Below are positions 30,760 through 39,276 of a stretch of DNA of 48,072 nt, piece after piece. The DNA comes from Pseudomonadota bacterium (GTDB lineage Bacteria > Myxococcota_A > Polyangia > Polyangiales > Polyangiaceae). The stretch spans positions 1-48,072 of the forward strand of contig JAEYWK010000152.1 in assembly GCA_023431345.1 (NCBI GenBank), given 5' to 3'. The first letter of the stretch is position 1. Each line of letters begins with the position of its first letter. Both the position numbers and the translations under genes were made by a program. Under the pieces are notes generated by a model. The model was not told the DNA's origin. It did not search any database and saw only the letters and a program-made list of their open reading frames with translations.

Positions 30760-30807
30760 GAGGGCTCGGTGGCCTGAATCGCTGAGGGCTCGGTGGCCTG
30801 AATCGAT
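30760..30807. repeat. 24-bp tandem duplication
   Basis: Two adjacent copies (30760-30783 and 30784-30807) of GAGGGCTCGGTGGCCTGAAT plus four bases differ at one position. They lie in the 460-bp gap (30517-30976) between the divergent PFK and SMP-30-like genes. The gap also holds a TATGCT (30922-30927) that could be the -10 of the rightward gene; nothing else is clear. Confidence 0.7.
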
Positions 30808-30976
30808 ACATCGATCGCCGCGGAGAGCACCCGCGAGTGCGCGAGCGTCGATGTGTGCTCGAGCTTTCGCTGATTGCTGGGTCGAAAGCAGACCGCGTCG
30901 TGCATGCGGGTGCTTTCCGTCTATGCTACGACGCCCTCGCGCCTCAGCGCTCTCGCGCGCAGGGGCACCCATTACC

Positions 30977-32221
30977 ATGAAGCAACCGGTCCTCGCTCTC
31001 GGCTTCCTCCTTTTCGCCTGCGGCTCCTCCGAAGAACCCACACCGTCGAACACCACCGGTGGAGGCGCCGGCGGCGCCACGGGCGGCAATGCGATGGTGG
31101 CTGGAAACAATCCCGGAGGAGCGGGCTCAGGCGGCGCTACCGGCGGTAGCGCGGCGGGTGGCGAAAGCACCGCAGGCGCCGGCGGCGGCGTGACTGGCGG
31201 CGCGGCGGGTGAAGGTACGGGCGGCGTGAGCGGCGGCACCGCAGGTGCGGGCGGCGTGAGCGGCGGCACCGCGGGCGCAGGCGGCGGCACTGCAGGCGCG
31301 GGCGGCGCGATGACCGGCGGATTCAAGTGTCCGGACGGCTCCAGCACGCTGACGCCCACGCTACCGAGCTCGGTGCCGGAGGGCACTACTCCGCCCGGCG
31401 CCGGCTCTGGCAACCTCGAGGGCCCGGTGTGGATCGCCGGAGCCCTTTACGCATCGGAGTTCGCGCTGACGGCCGTGCCGACCACGCGCATCTTCCGCTT
31501 CGTGCCCGGCACCGGCTGGGACGCGCAGCCCTTTATCAACGATGCGGGCACCAACGGCCTGGCCGTCGACAACGCTGGCAACCTGATCGGGGCGCTCCAC
31601 AAAGACGGCTCTATCTCACGTTTCAACCTAGCAAGCCCCGCCGCCGCGCCGACCAAGCTCGCGTTCGAGTACGCGACCGACGGCGCCGCGGGTGAGAAGA
31701 AGCGCTTCAACTCGCCGAACGACCTAGCGGTGCATAGCAACGGCACCATCTTCTTCACGGATCCTGACTGGCAAGCGCCAAACCCGAAGCCGCAGGGCGC
31801 CGAGCGCTCTTATCGCGTCAAAGACGGCGTCGTCGCGCACCTGACGGGCAGCACCGTCAGCAAGCCGAACGGCATCTTGCTGAGCGTCGACGAGAGCTCG
31901 CTGTACATCGGCGGCTCGAATGGCTTGTTCAAGTATCCGCTGAACGCCGACGGCACGCTCGGCACCGAGAAGCGCATCAACGACGTCTCCGGCGGCGTCG
32001 ACGGCATGACGAAAGATTGCGCAGGTCACATCTACGCGGCCAGCGGCTCGAGCATCGTCGTGCTGAGCCCGAACGACTCGATGCTCGGCACCATCAGCGG
32101 CATCAACGGCGCGACCAACGTCGCCTTCGGCGGCGCCGACAGCCGTACGCTGTTCATCACCAGCATGCAGCCACCGCGGCTGCGTGAGGTGAAGTTGAAC
32201 GTGCCCGGTTACCCGTATTGA
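30977..32221 (+). CDS. SMP-30/gluconolactonase-like lipoprotein
   Basis: 414 residues from the ATG at 30977. A short signal peptide MKQPVLALGFLLFAC gives lipid-modified Cys15. A very long Gly/Ala/Thr tether (about 20-115) follows. The beta-propeller shows SMP-30 features: LEGPVWIAGALYASEF (about 140), NGLAVDNAGNLIGALHKDGS (about 192), FNSPNDLAVHSNGTIFFTDP (about 245, with the Asn-Asp typical of metal binding) and KPNGILLSVDESSLYIG (about 295). Such enzymes hydrolyse sugar lactones or act as surface lactonase-like proteins. The tether places it on the cell surface or in the periplasm. The upstream 24-bp repeat has no evident role. Confidence 0.82.
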   Translation: MKQPVLALGFLLFACGSSEEPTPSNTTGGGAGGATGGNAMVAGNNPGGAGSGGATGGSAAGGESTAGAGGGVTGGAAGEGTGGVSGGTAGAGGVSGGTAGAGGGTAGAGGAMTGGFKCPDGSSTLTPTLPSSVPEGTTPPGAGSGNLEGPVWIAGALYASEFALTAVPTTRIFRFVPGTGWDAQPFINDAGTNGLAVDNAGNLIGALHKDGSISRFNLASPAAAPTKLAFEYATDGAAGEKKRFNSPNDLAVHSNGTIFFTDPDWQAPNPKPQGAERSYRVKDGVVAHLTGSTVSKPNGILLSVDESSLYIGGSNGLFKYPLNADGTLGTEKRINDVSGGVDGMTKDCAGHIYAASGSSIVVLSPNDSMLGTISGINGATNVAFGGADSRTLFITSMQPPRLREVKLNVPGYPY

Positions 32222-32225
32222 GCGG

Positions 32226-32249
32226 AAGGCCGCCCGGCGTGGCGGCCTT
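32226..32249 (+). terminator. hairpin after SMP-30-like gene
   Basis: A 9-bp perfect stem AAGGCCGCC/GGCGGCCTT with a 6-nt loop, starting 5 bp after the stop codon. Only an A-rich/T-poor tail follows, so termination efficiency is uncertain. Confidence 0.55.
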
Positions 32250-32330
32250 GAAACATTCTCGTATCCTAACGCCGTGAGGCAGTTTGGGGCCTACGAGGAG
32301 CTGCGGGCTTACTAAAAGCCCCTTACAATG

Positions 32331-32370
32331 TAGAACCGGTTTCACAAAGCCGATTCTCGAATGGTAAGGT
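32331..32370 (+). promoter_or_regulatory. araC-family gene promoter with overlapping palindrome
   Basis: TTCACA (32341-32346), an 18-bp spacer and TAAGGT (32365-32370); the -10 is the same as in the tRNA-Gly promoter. The palindrome TAGAACCGGTTTCA (32331-32344) overlaps the -35 and belongs to the TGGAACCGGTTCCA family, so the gene is probably regulated by the same factor as the cellulase genes, possibly by itself. Confidence 0.6.
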
Positions 32371-32380
32371 GGCTGAGTCG

Positions 32381-33214
32381 ATGCCACCCAAGGCTGTTGC
32401 TTCCGTTACGCCGATCCACCCCGATAGGCCGGGGCTGCAAGCGGGGATGGGCGTGGCGGCGCCCATGCAAGCGTCGCATGCGCACGGCGATCTCGAGCTG
32501 AATTTCGTTTATGCAGGCGGCGTCCGCTACTTCATGGGTGGCCGCTTCGTCGAGGTAACGCCCGGATCGCTGGCCGTGTTCTGGGCCGCTATGCCGCACC
32601 AAGTGGTCGAGGTCGAGCCGAAGACCGAGTTCATGTACGTGCATGTGCCGCTCGTCACGCTGCTGCGCTGGAACCTGGGCAGCGCGTTCGTGCGCAAGGT
32701 GCTCGGGGGTGACGTCGTGGTCGATCCGCAAAGCCCCAGCTGGGACGCGGAGCTGACGCGCCGCTGGATCAGCGACGTGGCCAGCGGCGATGCGCCCACG
32801 CTGCGCACCTGCGAGCTCGAAGTGGAAGCGCGGCTGCGCCGCTTGGCTCTGAAGCGGCAACACAAGACAGCCGCGCGCGCGCCCGAGCACAAGGCGCGTC
32901 GCCAGGTGGAAGCGATCACGCAGTTCCTCGCCGACAATTACAAGGACGACATTTCGACGGCGGACATCGGCCGCGCCGTGAGCCTACACCCGAACTACGC
33001 GATGACGCTGTTTCGGCGCGAATGCGGCATGTCCATCTGGCAATACTTGATTCGGCTGCGGCTATCGCAAGCGCAGCTGATGCTGCTCAGCACCGATAAA
33101 ACGGTGCTGGCGATCGCGCTCGAGTCGGGCTTCGGGTCGCTGGCGCGGTTCTACGCGGCGTTCACGCGCGAATGCGGTATGTCGCCGGGGGAGTTCCGTA
33201 AACGCGGGTCCTAA
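32381..33214 (+). CDS. AraC-family transcription regulator
   Basis: 277 residues from the ATG at 32381; the GTG at 32369 overlaps the -10 and is rejected. The N-terminal part is an AraC-type cupin (SHAHGDLELNFVYAGGVRYF, VTPGSLAVFWAAMPHQVVEV), which senses a ligand, probably a sugar. The C-terminal 100 residues hold the two HTH motifs: ISTADIGRAVSLHPNYAMTL (about 188) and TVLAIALESGFGSLARFYAA with FTRECGMSPGEFRKR (about 240-275). Signature residues of the family are intact. Given its place between carbohydrate genes and the shared palindrome in its promoter, it is a candidate local controller. Confidence 0.88.
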   Translation: MPPKAVASVTPIHPDRPGLQAGMGVAAPMQASHAHGDLELNFVYAGGVRYFMGGRFVEVTPGSLAVFWAAMPHQVVEVEPKTEFMYVHVPLVTLLRWNLGSAFVRKVLGGDVVVDPQSPSWDAELTRRWISDVASGDAPTLRTCELEVEARLRRLALKRQHKTAARAPEHKARRQVEAITQFLADNYKDDISTADIGRAVSLHPNYAMTLFRRECGMSIWQYLIRLRLSQAQLMLLSTDKTVLAIALESGFGSLARFYAAFTRECGMSPGEFRKRGS

Positions 33215-33321
33215 CGGCGGCGAGCGGGAGGGCGAGAGCGAGAGCGAGAGCCACAGGAAGGGGGGAAGTGGGGAAGGGCGAGCGGGCGCGGCGAGCGAGA
33301 GCGCGATAAGATGGGCGAGGG

Positions 33322-33393
33322 GTTGTTTTACGGCTGTTTGGGGGCGCCGCGGTGTGTCGTCGTGGGCGTTGAGCTGAGAGGTGTTGTACTGGC
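33322..33393. repeat. 72-bp direct repeat, copy 1
   Basis: From GTTGTTTTACGGCTG to GTTGTACTGGC. Five mismatches in 72 bases against 33455-33526, 133 bp further on. The preceding bases (GATGG-GCGAG) are also similar. Confidence 0.8.
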
Positions 33394-33454
33394 GATGAGC
33401 GAGGCGAGGGGAACAGGGAGGCGGAGTTGGGCGGGGAGGGGGACGATGGCGAGC

Positions 33455-33526
33455 GTTGTTTTACGGCTGATTGGGGGCGCCGCGGTGTGTCGTCGGTGGC
33501 GTTGAGCTCAGAGGAGTTGTACTGGC
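33455..33526. repeat. 72-bp direct repeat, copy 2
   Basis: Pairs with 33322-33393. Both copies include GGGGGCGCCGCGGTGTGTCG. It ends 29 bp before the stop of the ABC ATPase gene. Confidence 0.8.
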
Positions 33527-33555
33527 CTAGCCGAATGGCCGATGACCGGTGATTG

Positions 33556-34704
33556 CTAGGCGAGGGGCATGCCGGTTGGCGAGAGGGTGCGGTTGTGGGC
33601 GAGCTTGGGGCCGATTTCGCCGGGGCCGAAGAAGTGGACGCGGGACATGTCGAAGTACATGTCGAGGGTTTCGCCGGCCTGGACGCCGGCGAAGGCGTCG
33701 AGGTGAGCGACGGCTTTGGGGTGCTGTTCGGTGGCGACGTACACGTCCATCTTGTCGCCGAGCGGTTGCACGAGGGTGACGCGCATGGGCAGCGCGTTGC
33801 CCTCGGTCTTGAAGCGCGCGTGGCTCTTGTCGGCGATGGATTCGGGGCGTACGCCCATCACGACGTCTTTGCCCACGTGCGGCTTCAGCTGCTCTCGGGC
33901 CCATGCCGCGACGGGCAGTCGGCCCGTGCCCTCGTCGAAGAAGAGGTCGCCGTCGGCTTCGACGAGCTTGCCGCTGAAGAAGTTCATCGGCGGGCTGCCG
34001 AGGAAGCCCGCCACATAGCGGTTGGCCGGGTGATGGTAGATTTCGAGGGCCCCGGCGCATTGCTGCACCACGCCCTGGTGCATGACGACCACGCGATCAC
34101 CGAGCGTCATCGCCTCTTCCTGATCGTGAGTGACGTACACGGTCGTGGCGTTCAAGCTCATGTGCAGCTGCTTGATCTCGGCGCGCATTTCGACGCGCAG
34201 CTTCGCGTCGAGGTTCGACAAGGGCTCGTCGAACAGGAAGCACTTCGGATCACGCACGATGGCGCGCCCGAGCGCCACGCGCTGCCGCTGCCCGCCCGAC
34301 AAGGCCTTGGGCTTGCGATCGAGCAGGTGCTCGATCATGAGGATTTTCGCGGCTTTTCTGACCTTCTCTTCGATGGCCGGCTTGGGCATGTTGCGCAGCT
34401 TGAGCGCGAAGGCCATGTTGTCGCGCACCGTCATGTGCGGGTAGAGCGCGTAGCTCTGGAACACCATGGCGATGTCACGATCTTTGGGCGGCACGTCGTT
34501 CACGATCCGGTCGCCGATCTGAATCGTCCCGCTCGTGATCTCTTCGAGGCCGGCGATCATGCGGAGCGTCGTCGATTTGCCGCAGCCAGACGGGCCCACC
34601 AAGACCACGAACTCGCGATCTTTGATGTCCATGTTGAAGCGATCGACGACGCGGACGCCGCCGTCGTAGATCTTGACGACGTCCTTGAGAATTACGCCTG
34701 CCAT
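33556..34704 (-). CDS. sugar ABC transporter ATPase (UgpC/MsmK type)
   Basis: 382 residues, the normal length for the MalK/UgpC/MsmK group. Walker A VGPSGCGKST (about 36-45), Q-loop MVFQSYALYPHM (about 81), signature LSGGQRQRVALGRA (about 134), Walker B CFLFDEPLSNLDAKLR (about 153) and H-loop VYVTHDQEEA (about 187). The C-terminal regulatory OB domain follows (VVMGVRPESI, about 280, and MDVYVATEQHP). No permease or binding protein is next to it, so it probably serves several sugar importers, as MsmK does. It is divergent from galactokinase. Confidence 0.92.
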   Translation of the reverse strand: MAGVILKDVVKIYDGGVRVVDRFNMDIKDREFVVLVGPSGCGKSTTLRMIAGLEEITSGTIQIGDRIVNDVPPKDRDIAMVFQSYALYPHMTVRDNMAFALKLRNMPKPAIEEKVRKAAKILMIEHLLDRKPKALSGGQRQRVALGRAIVRDPKCFLFDEPLSNLDAKLRVEMRAEIKQLHMSLNATTVYVTHDQEEAMTLGDRVVVMHQGVVQQCAGALEIYHHPANRYVAGFLGSPPMNFFSGKLVEADGDLFFDEGTGRLPVAAWAREQLKPHVGKDVVMGVRPESIADKSHARFKTEGNALPMRVTLVQPLGDKMDVYVATEQHPKAVAHLDAFAGVQAGETLDMYFDMSRVHFFGPGEIGPKLAHNRTLSPTGMPLA

Positions 34705-34950
34705 GCTCCTGTTTCTTCAACGACGCGAGAGGGGAAGCAGCGTGTCGCCACGCCGCATAGTACTCAGGATTCAGGATTGTCAGCACAAGATCGGGGTGAC
34801 GAGCCGAGCTCGACAACGGCCGGGCCCGGCAATGCGCGCGCGTCCGGTTTCGGGTCGGGCTCGCGGCCGGATGGGCGCGCTGGCGAGCGAGCGCTGAAAA
34901 TGGGGCGAAGCGCGCCATGAGCTGGTCGCATAGAGAGCGGTGCTAGGGTC

Positions 34951-36123
34951 ATGCCGAGGTTCCAGTTGGTCGACGTTGCACGCCTGAAGGATGAATTTCA
35001 GTCTCTCTACCGCCAGAACCCGCGCGTGTTCTCGGCCCCGGGTCGGGTGAACCTGATCGGCGAGCACACGGACTACAACGACGGCTTCGTCTTGCCGATG
35101 GCGATCGAGCGGCGCACCTACGTGGCGGGAGCGTCGAACGGGAGCTCTCGCATCCGGGTCAAGTCGCTCACGCTCGGGCAAGCCGCCGAGATCGACTTGC
35201 ATTCGCCGGGGCCCAAGAAGCGCGGCTCGTGGCTCGACTACGTCGAAGGCACGGCGCGGGCCTTGATCGCGCGCGGCATGCCCGTGACGGGCGCTGATCT
35301 GCTCATCGACAGCGACGTACCGGCGGGGGCGGGGGTGTCGGCGTCGGCCGCGCTCGAGCTGGGCGTGGGCATCGCGCTCGCGACGCTCGGTGGCACGGCC
35401 GAGCCGGATCGCGTTCAGCTGGCGCTCGCCGGTCAAGCTGCCGAGCACGAGTACGTGGGTACCCTGTGCGGGATCATGGACCAATACATCGCCTCGCTGG
35501 GCCGTGAGGACGCCGCGCTCCTCATCGACTGCCGCTCGCTCGAGACGAAGACGGTGCCGATCCAGTTGCAGGGCGTGAGCGTGCTGGTCTGCGACACGCG
35601 GGTAAAGCACGAGCTGTCGTCGTCGGAGTACAACTTGCGCCGCGAGGAGTGCCAGCGCGCCGCGAGCATCTTGGCGCAGTCACTGCCGGGCGTTCGCGCG
35701 CTGCGTGACGTTTCGCTGGCAGATTTCGAGCGCTTCGGGAGGGCGCTGCCCGACGTCGTGCAGCGCCGCGCGCGCCACGTGGTGACGGAGAACGCGCGCA
35801 CGCTCGCCGCGGCCGAAGCCCTGGAGGCTGGTGACCTCACCGCGATGGGCCGCCTGATGAGCGAGTCGCACGTGTCGCTGCGTGACGACTACCAGGTCAG
35901 CTGCGCCGAGCTCGACGTCGCGGTCGAGGCGGCGCAGGCCGAAGCGGGCGTTTATGGTTCGCGCATGACGGGTGGCGGCTTCGGCGGCTGCACCGTGACG
36001 CTCGTCGACAGCGCCGCCATCGAGCGCGTCGGCGTGGCCGTCAAAGCGGCCTTCGCCAGCCGGGGTTGGAAGACGCCGGAGCTTTTCGCCTCGAAGGCCT
36101 GCGACGGAGCGCGCGCCGAATAG
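34951..36123 (+). CDS. galK: galactokinase
   Basis: 390 residues. GHMP kinase motifs: substrate site SAPGRVNLIGEHTDYNDGFV (about 28-48), ATP loop VPAGAGVSASAALELG (about 127), catalytic Asp in GTLCGIMDQYIASLG (about 172) and MTGGGFGGCTVTLV (about 335). The enzyme phosphorylates galactose at C1 in the Leloir pathway. The CTAGGGTC directly before the ATG leaves no room for a good Shine-Dalgarno sequence, so a short leader is likely. The neighbours (sugar ABC ATPase, isomerase) fit use of hemicellulose sugars. Epimerase and uridylyltransferase genes are not in the window. Confidence 0.92.
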   Translation: MPRFQLVDVARLKDEFQSLYRQNPRVFSAPGRVNLIGEHTDYNDGFVLPMAIERRTYVAGASNGSSRIRVKSLTLGQAAEIDLHSPGPKKRGSWLDYVEGTARALIARGMPVTGADLLIDSDVPAGAGVSASAALELGVGIALATLGGTAEPDRVQLALAGQAAEHEYVGTLCGIMDQYIASLGREDAALLIDCRSLETKTVPIQLQGVSVLVCDTRVKHELSSSEYNLRREECQRAASILAQSLPGVRALRDVSLADFERFGRALPDVVQRRARHVVTENARTLAAAEALEAGDLTAMGRLMSESHVSLRDDYQVSCAELDVAVEAAQAEAGVYGSRMTGGGFGGCTVTLVDSAAIERVGVAVKAAFASRGWKTPELFASKACDGARAE

Positions 36124-36263
36124 GGGAGCGTGCCCGGCGGCGCCGACGCTGGCGGAACGGGCGAGGGGGGCAGGCAGCGGGCCGCAAGCGAAGCGGTTCG
36201 AGCCCCGTTCGAGGCGTGTTAGCCTGCGCCGCTCGCGCTCCTGGGGCGCACGGAGGCTTTCGG

Positions 36264-37784
36264 ATGTCGAACAAGGTTGCCGTTTTTTGGCCGGGTGACG
36301 CGCGTGATATCCCCAACCAGCTCGCGCTGCCGAGCATGCAGGAGGCCACGGCGCAGCTCGTCGCGGCGCTGAAGAAGCTGGGCCGGCAGCCGTATCAGGT
36401 CGAGGGTTATCTCTCGAAGCCGCACCACGCCATCGAGAAGCTCGGCCCGATTCGTGATCCGATGGTGGGGGTCTGCGTGCACTGGTTCTACGGTCCGCAC
36501 ACCACCGACGGCGTCGTTGGCAAAGACAACCCGCTGCTCTTGGCCAGCAATTTCTCTGGTCGCTGGCCAGGGCTGGTCGGCTTGCTCAACACGGGCGCGT
36601 GCTTGGCCAGCCTCAACCGCCCGTTTTCTCGCGCGTGGACCGACGCGCCAGACTGGACGACGGACGAGGTGTTCATGGAGCGCCTGCGCGAGTGGTGCAC
36701 CACGGGCAAGATCGCCTACGCCGAAGATTCCATCCGCTACCACGCGCCCATCTCTGTCGCCGCCACGCAGCTCGCGCGTGAAGTGGCCGACGAGATCAAG
36801 CAGCGGCGCGTTCTCACGCTCATGCTCGGCGACACCTCCATGGGCATGATCAACGGCTATTTCGGGCCGCGGCTACTGAACAAGCACGGCTTCACCGAGC
36901 ACAAAATCGACCAAGCTTGGATCATCGATCGCGGCCGTCGCATCGAAGAGAAGCGCATCGACGCGGCGCTCGCGTTCGTGCGCGAGAAGGGCCTGACGTT
37001 CCACTGGAAGGAAGGGGACGCTCATGACTTCGACGAGCGAGCGAGTCGCGAGCAGCTGCGTGACTACCTGGCCGTCCTCGACATGGTGGACGAGTTCAAG
37101 GCCGACTGCATCGGCTGGCAGTACCAGCTCGGTTTGATCCCGCTCCGTCCACCCTCGGACCTAGCCGAGGGCTTGTTCAACTCGGTGTGTCGCCCGGAGT
37201 CGAACGGCGATAACATCATTTGTTCGACCGAGGCCGACCAAGGCAACGTGGTGCCGATGGAGCTGATGAAGCGCCTGCTTCGGAAGAAGGGCTTGCATCA
37301 AGCGGTCATGTTCCACGACGTGCGCTGGGGCGCCGAGCACGAGGGGCGCTTCATCTGGGTGCTGCTGAACTCGGGCTCGTGCGGCGCCTACGCCTTCAAT
37401 CACGACCCGGACAGCTTGCGGGGCGCCCACTCGTACCGCCAGCCCTCGCTCTATTTCCCGACTCCGGGCGGTACGCTCGCCGGCGAGAGCCTGCCAGGCA
37501 AGATGACCTGGGCGCGCACCTACATCCTGAACGACGAGCTGTGGATGGACATCGGCAAGGGGGAGGTCGTGAAGCTGCCCCCCGCCACGCGCGACGCCTG
37601 GTGGGAGGGTACGACACGACAGTGGCCGTTCATGGCCGCCGACATGGGCATCGGGCGCGATACGCTGATGGCGCACTACCTCTCGAATCACGTCGCGGTC
37701 GCTTACGGCGATGTCTTCGACGAAATGGTCGCCCTGTCGCAAGAGCTCGGCTTCAAGGTGCGAATCCTGGCTGACTCGCCGTGA
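36264..37784 (+). CDS. L-fucose/L-arabinose isomerase family protein
   Basis: 506 residues from the ATG at 36264, with GGAGG 8 nt upstream. It is of FucI/AraA size and pattern: an N-terminal Rossmann-like half (VGVCVHWFYGPHTTDGVVGK, LMLGDTSMGMINGYFGP) and a C-terminal half with acidic metal-site residues in MVDEFKADCIGWQYQLGLIP and STEADQGNVVPMELMKRLL. Family members interconvert aldoses and ketoses with Mn2+. The exact sugar is not clear. It is distant from canonical FucI, and some relatives are annotated only as fucose isomerase-like. It follows galactokinase after 140 bp, possibly as one unit. Confidence 0.7.
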   Translation: MSNKVAVFWPGDARDIPNQLALPSMQEATAQLVAALKKLGRQPYQVEGYLSKPHHAIEKLGPIRDPMVGVCVHWFYGPHTTDGVVGKDNPLLLASNFSGRWPGLVGLLNTGACLASLNRPFSRAWTDAPDWTTDEVFMERLREWCTTGKIAYAEDSIRYHAPISVAATQLAREVADEIKQRRVLTLMLGDTSMGMINGYFGPRLLNKHGFTEHKIDQAWIIDRGRRIEEKRIDAALAFVREKGLTFHWKEGDAHDFDERASREQLRDYLAVLDMVDEFKADCIGWQYQLGLIPLRPPSDLAEGLFNSVCRPESNGDNIICSTEADQGNVVPMELMKRLLRKKGLHQAVMFHDVRWGAEHEGRFIWVLLNSGSCGAYAFNHDPDSLRGAHSYRQPSLYFPTPGGTLAGESLPGKMTWARTYILNDELWMDIGKGEVVKLPPATRDAWWEGTTRQWPFMAADMGIGRDTLMAHYLSNHVAVAYGDVFDEMVALSQELGFKVRILADSP

Positions 37785-37860
37785 CCGCGACGCGGTAGGG
37801 CGTCTTTGGGGGCCGTAGCCTCCGGGCGCGGCCTAGCCCTCGAGCAGGCAGCCAGCGCTC

Positions 37861-37877
37861 TCGACGCTTCGCGTCGA
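37861..37877 (+). terminator. hairpin after the isomerase gene
   Basis: A 7-bp perfect stem TCGACGC/GCGTCGA around a TTC loop, 77 bp after the isomerase stop. It is immediately followed by the operator-like sequence at 37881. Confidence 0.4.
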
Positions 37878-37880
37878 ACC

Positions 37881-37894
37881 TGGAACCGTTTTCA
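37881..37894 (+). promoter_or_regulatory. operator-like half-palindrome (distal site)
   Basis: TGGAACCGTTTTCA: a perfect left half-site TGGAACCG with a degenerate right arm. It lies 86 bp before the proximal site of the same gene. Confidence 0.4.
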
Positions 37895-37966
37895 GTCGCC
37901 GTTTGCGCGGACGCGCGGCGAACGCGAGCTAGGCTTCAGCGCGATGTGAGCGCGCGCCCCGTGGAG

Positions 37967-38009
37967 TGGGACCGGTACCAGTTGTCTATCCGTCATCCGC
38001 GAGTATGCT
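37967..38009 (+). promoter_or_regulatory. operator and leaderless-type promoter of CBM lipoprotein
   Basis: The palindrome TGGGACCGGTACCA (37967-37980) abuts a -35-like TTGTCT (37982-37987). A 16-bp spacer and TATGCT (38004-38009) follow, and the ATG is 6 nt later. A transcript would start at or within a base or two of the start codon. Confidence 0.55.
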
Positions 38010-38015
38010 TCGTGG

Positions 38016-39017
38016 ATGTTCGACCGGGCCCCGCGGCGAAGCTCTCTTTCGCGTCTTCTCGCGCGGTACGGTTGGCTCGCGGTCGTGGCTGGTGCCGGCG
38101 CCTGCTCGGTTTATTCGAGCGAGCTCGTGGACGGTGCGGCCGACAGCATCGGTAACGGCGGCTCGGGCACCGCGGGGTCGGCCGGCGGCGGCACGCCCAG
38201 CAGCAGCGCCGGTGGCGGCAACGCTCCCAGCCCTTCGGACGGTGGCACCCCGGACACCGGCGAGGGCGGCGAGGGCTCCACCGCAGAGGGTGGTGCCGGC
38301 GCCGCGACGGGCGGCAGCGCGGGCTCGGCCGCTGGCAGCACTCCCGGCGGCAGCGGAGGCGGGGGCGCCAGCGCCGGCGGCACGAGCGGCACGGCGGGCA
38401 CGAGCGGCGGAGGGCCGCTTGACGGGGTGGACTTGTTCGACGACTTCGAAGACAAGAACCTCACGATCGAGCCAGGCTTTGCCGGCGACCGCAGCGGCGT
38501 CTGGTACCTATTCGATGACGGCGCGGCAGGAACCATCACCCCCACGCCGCTCGTCACGACGGCGCACACCGACGCACCCGAAGCGCTCGGCGCGCAGGGG
38601 TTGCACATGACCGCGACGGGCTTCAAGTCGCTGGGCACTGGCCTGGGCGCTGACTTCCGCGCTGGCAAGAAGGTGTATGACGCGAGCGCGTTCACCGGCC
38701 TGCGCTTCTGGGCCAAGGTGGGGGCGGGGAAGAACACCAAGCACCGCGTCCAGATCTCTGACGTCACCACCGACGAAAAGGGGGGCAAATGCAAAGCCAC
38801 CCCCGCCGAGCTCTTGTGCGGCAACCATTGGGGCGTCAACTTGACGCTCACTACCGCGTGGAAGCAGCACCAAGTGCTGTTCAGCACGCTCAGGCAGATC
38901 GACGGCTGGGGCAACACCGCCGACGCGATCGACCTCACGCAAGTCTACGGTCTGCAAATCACGGCCGGGGCGAATCTCGAAGTCGACTTGTGGGTGGATC
39001 AGTTCGAGCTGTTCTGA
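38016..39017 (+). CDS. carbohydrate-binding-like (CBM11-type) lipoprotein
   Basis: 333 residues. A signal peptide with AGAGAC lipobox (Cys30) is followed by a Gly/Ser/Ala/Thr tether (about 45-140). The mature domain (about 145-333) starts VDLFDDFEDKNLTIEPGFAG and ends LQITAGANLEVDLWVDQFEL. It includes LRFWAKVGAGKNTKHRVQIS and LTTAWKQHQVLFSTLRQIDGWG, the layout of CBM11-like jelly rolls in which a strand pair flanks the WaxxWxxxxxxFxxL segment. No catalytic site is seen. Probably a surface glucan-binding protein. It is similar in plan to the protein at 42312 and carries the shared operator. Confidence 0.7.
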   Translation: MFDRAPRRSSLSRLLARYGWLAVVAGAGACSVYSSELVDGAADSIGNGGSGTAGSAGGGTPSSSAGGGNAPSPSDGGTPDTGEGGEGSTAEGGAGAATGGSAGSAAGSTPGGSGGGGASAGGTSGTAGTSGGGPLDGVDLFDDFEDKNLTIEPGFAGDRSGVWYLFDDGAAGTITPTPLVTTAHTDAPEALGAQGLHMTATGFKSLGTGLGADFRAGKKVYDASAFTGLRFWAKVGAGKNTKHRVQISDVTTDEKGGKCKATPAELLCGNHWGVNLTLTTAWKQHQVLFSTLRQIDGWGNTADAIDLTQVYGLQITAGANLEVDLWVDQFELF

Positions 39018-39209
39018 GCAAAGGCACTCGCCGCGGATGCCGGCGTTTGCACGGTCCGGGGCGAATGTTGGTGGCGGCCAGAACCGTGAACGTTAGACAA
39101 GGCAGTGGCCCTTACTGTGCTGATTTCCACGCTTCGTCGATTTTTCCGCCGGGGAGACGTGACTTCCATGTCGCGGTCTACCGGTTGAAAATGTGCGTCA
39201 TTCGTCGAC

Positions 39210-39223
39210 TGGAACCGCTCTCA
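39210..39223 (+). promoter_or_regulatory. operator-like half-palindrome before GH12-like gene
   Basis: TGGAACCGCTCTCA: an intact left half-site, weak right half. TACGGT at 39233-39238 could be the -10, in which case the site lies over the -35 region. The ATG is at 39277. Confidence 0.4.
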
Positions 39224-39276
39224 CACTTGAGCTACGGTTCAGGTCGTGGCGTTGCTCCTCCAGCGCCCCCTCACAC

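Larger units (their letters stand above)
33215..33555. other. non-coding region with purine-rich tract
   Basis: 340 bp between the convergent araC and ABC ATPase genes. It starts with a GA-rich tract (repeated GAGAGC around 33226-33252) and then holds the 72-bp direct repeat. No gene or typical terminator hairpin is evident. Confidence 0.6.

Noticed and set aside
31045..31320. Short tandem repeats as a possible CRISPR or minisatellite
   Set aside because: They encode an in-frame Gly/Ala/Thr lipoprotein tether; no spacers or conserved repeat unit as in CRISPR. The same applies to similar tracts at 38150-38420 and 40990-41110.
34930..34951. TAGGGT directly before galK as a leaderless -10
   Set aside because: Only 1 nt separates it from the ATG, too close for a -10 with transcription starting at the ATG.
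36066..36263. N-terminal extension of the isomerase gene
   Set aside because: It overlaps the galK end, is Arg/Gly-rich, and the ATG at 36264 has a good GGAGG site.
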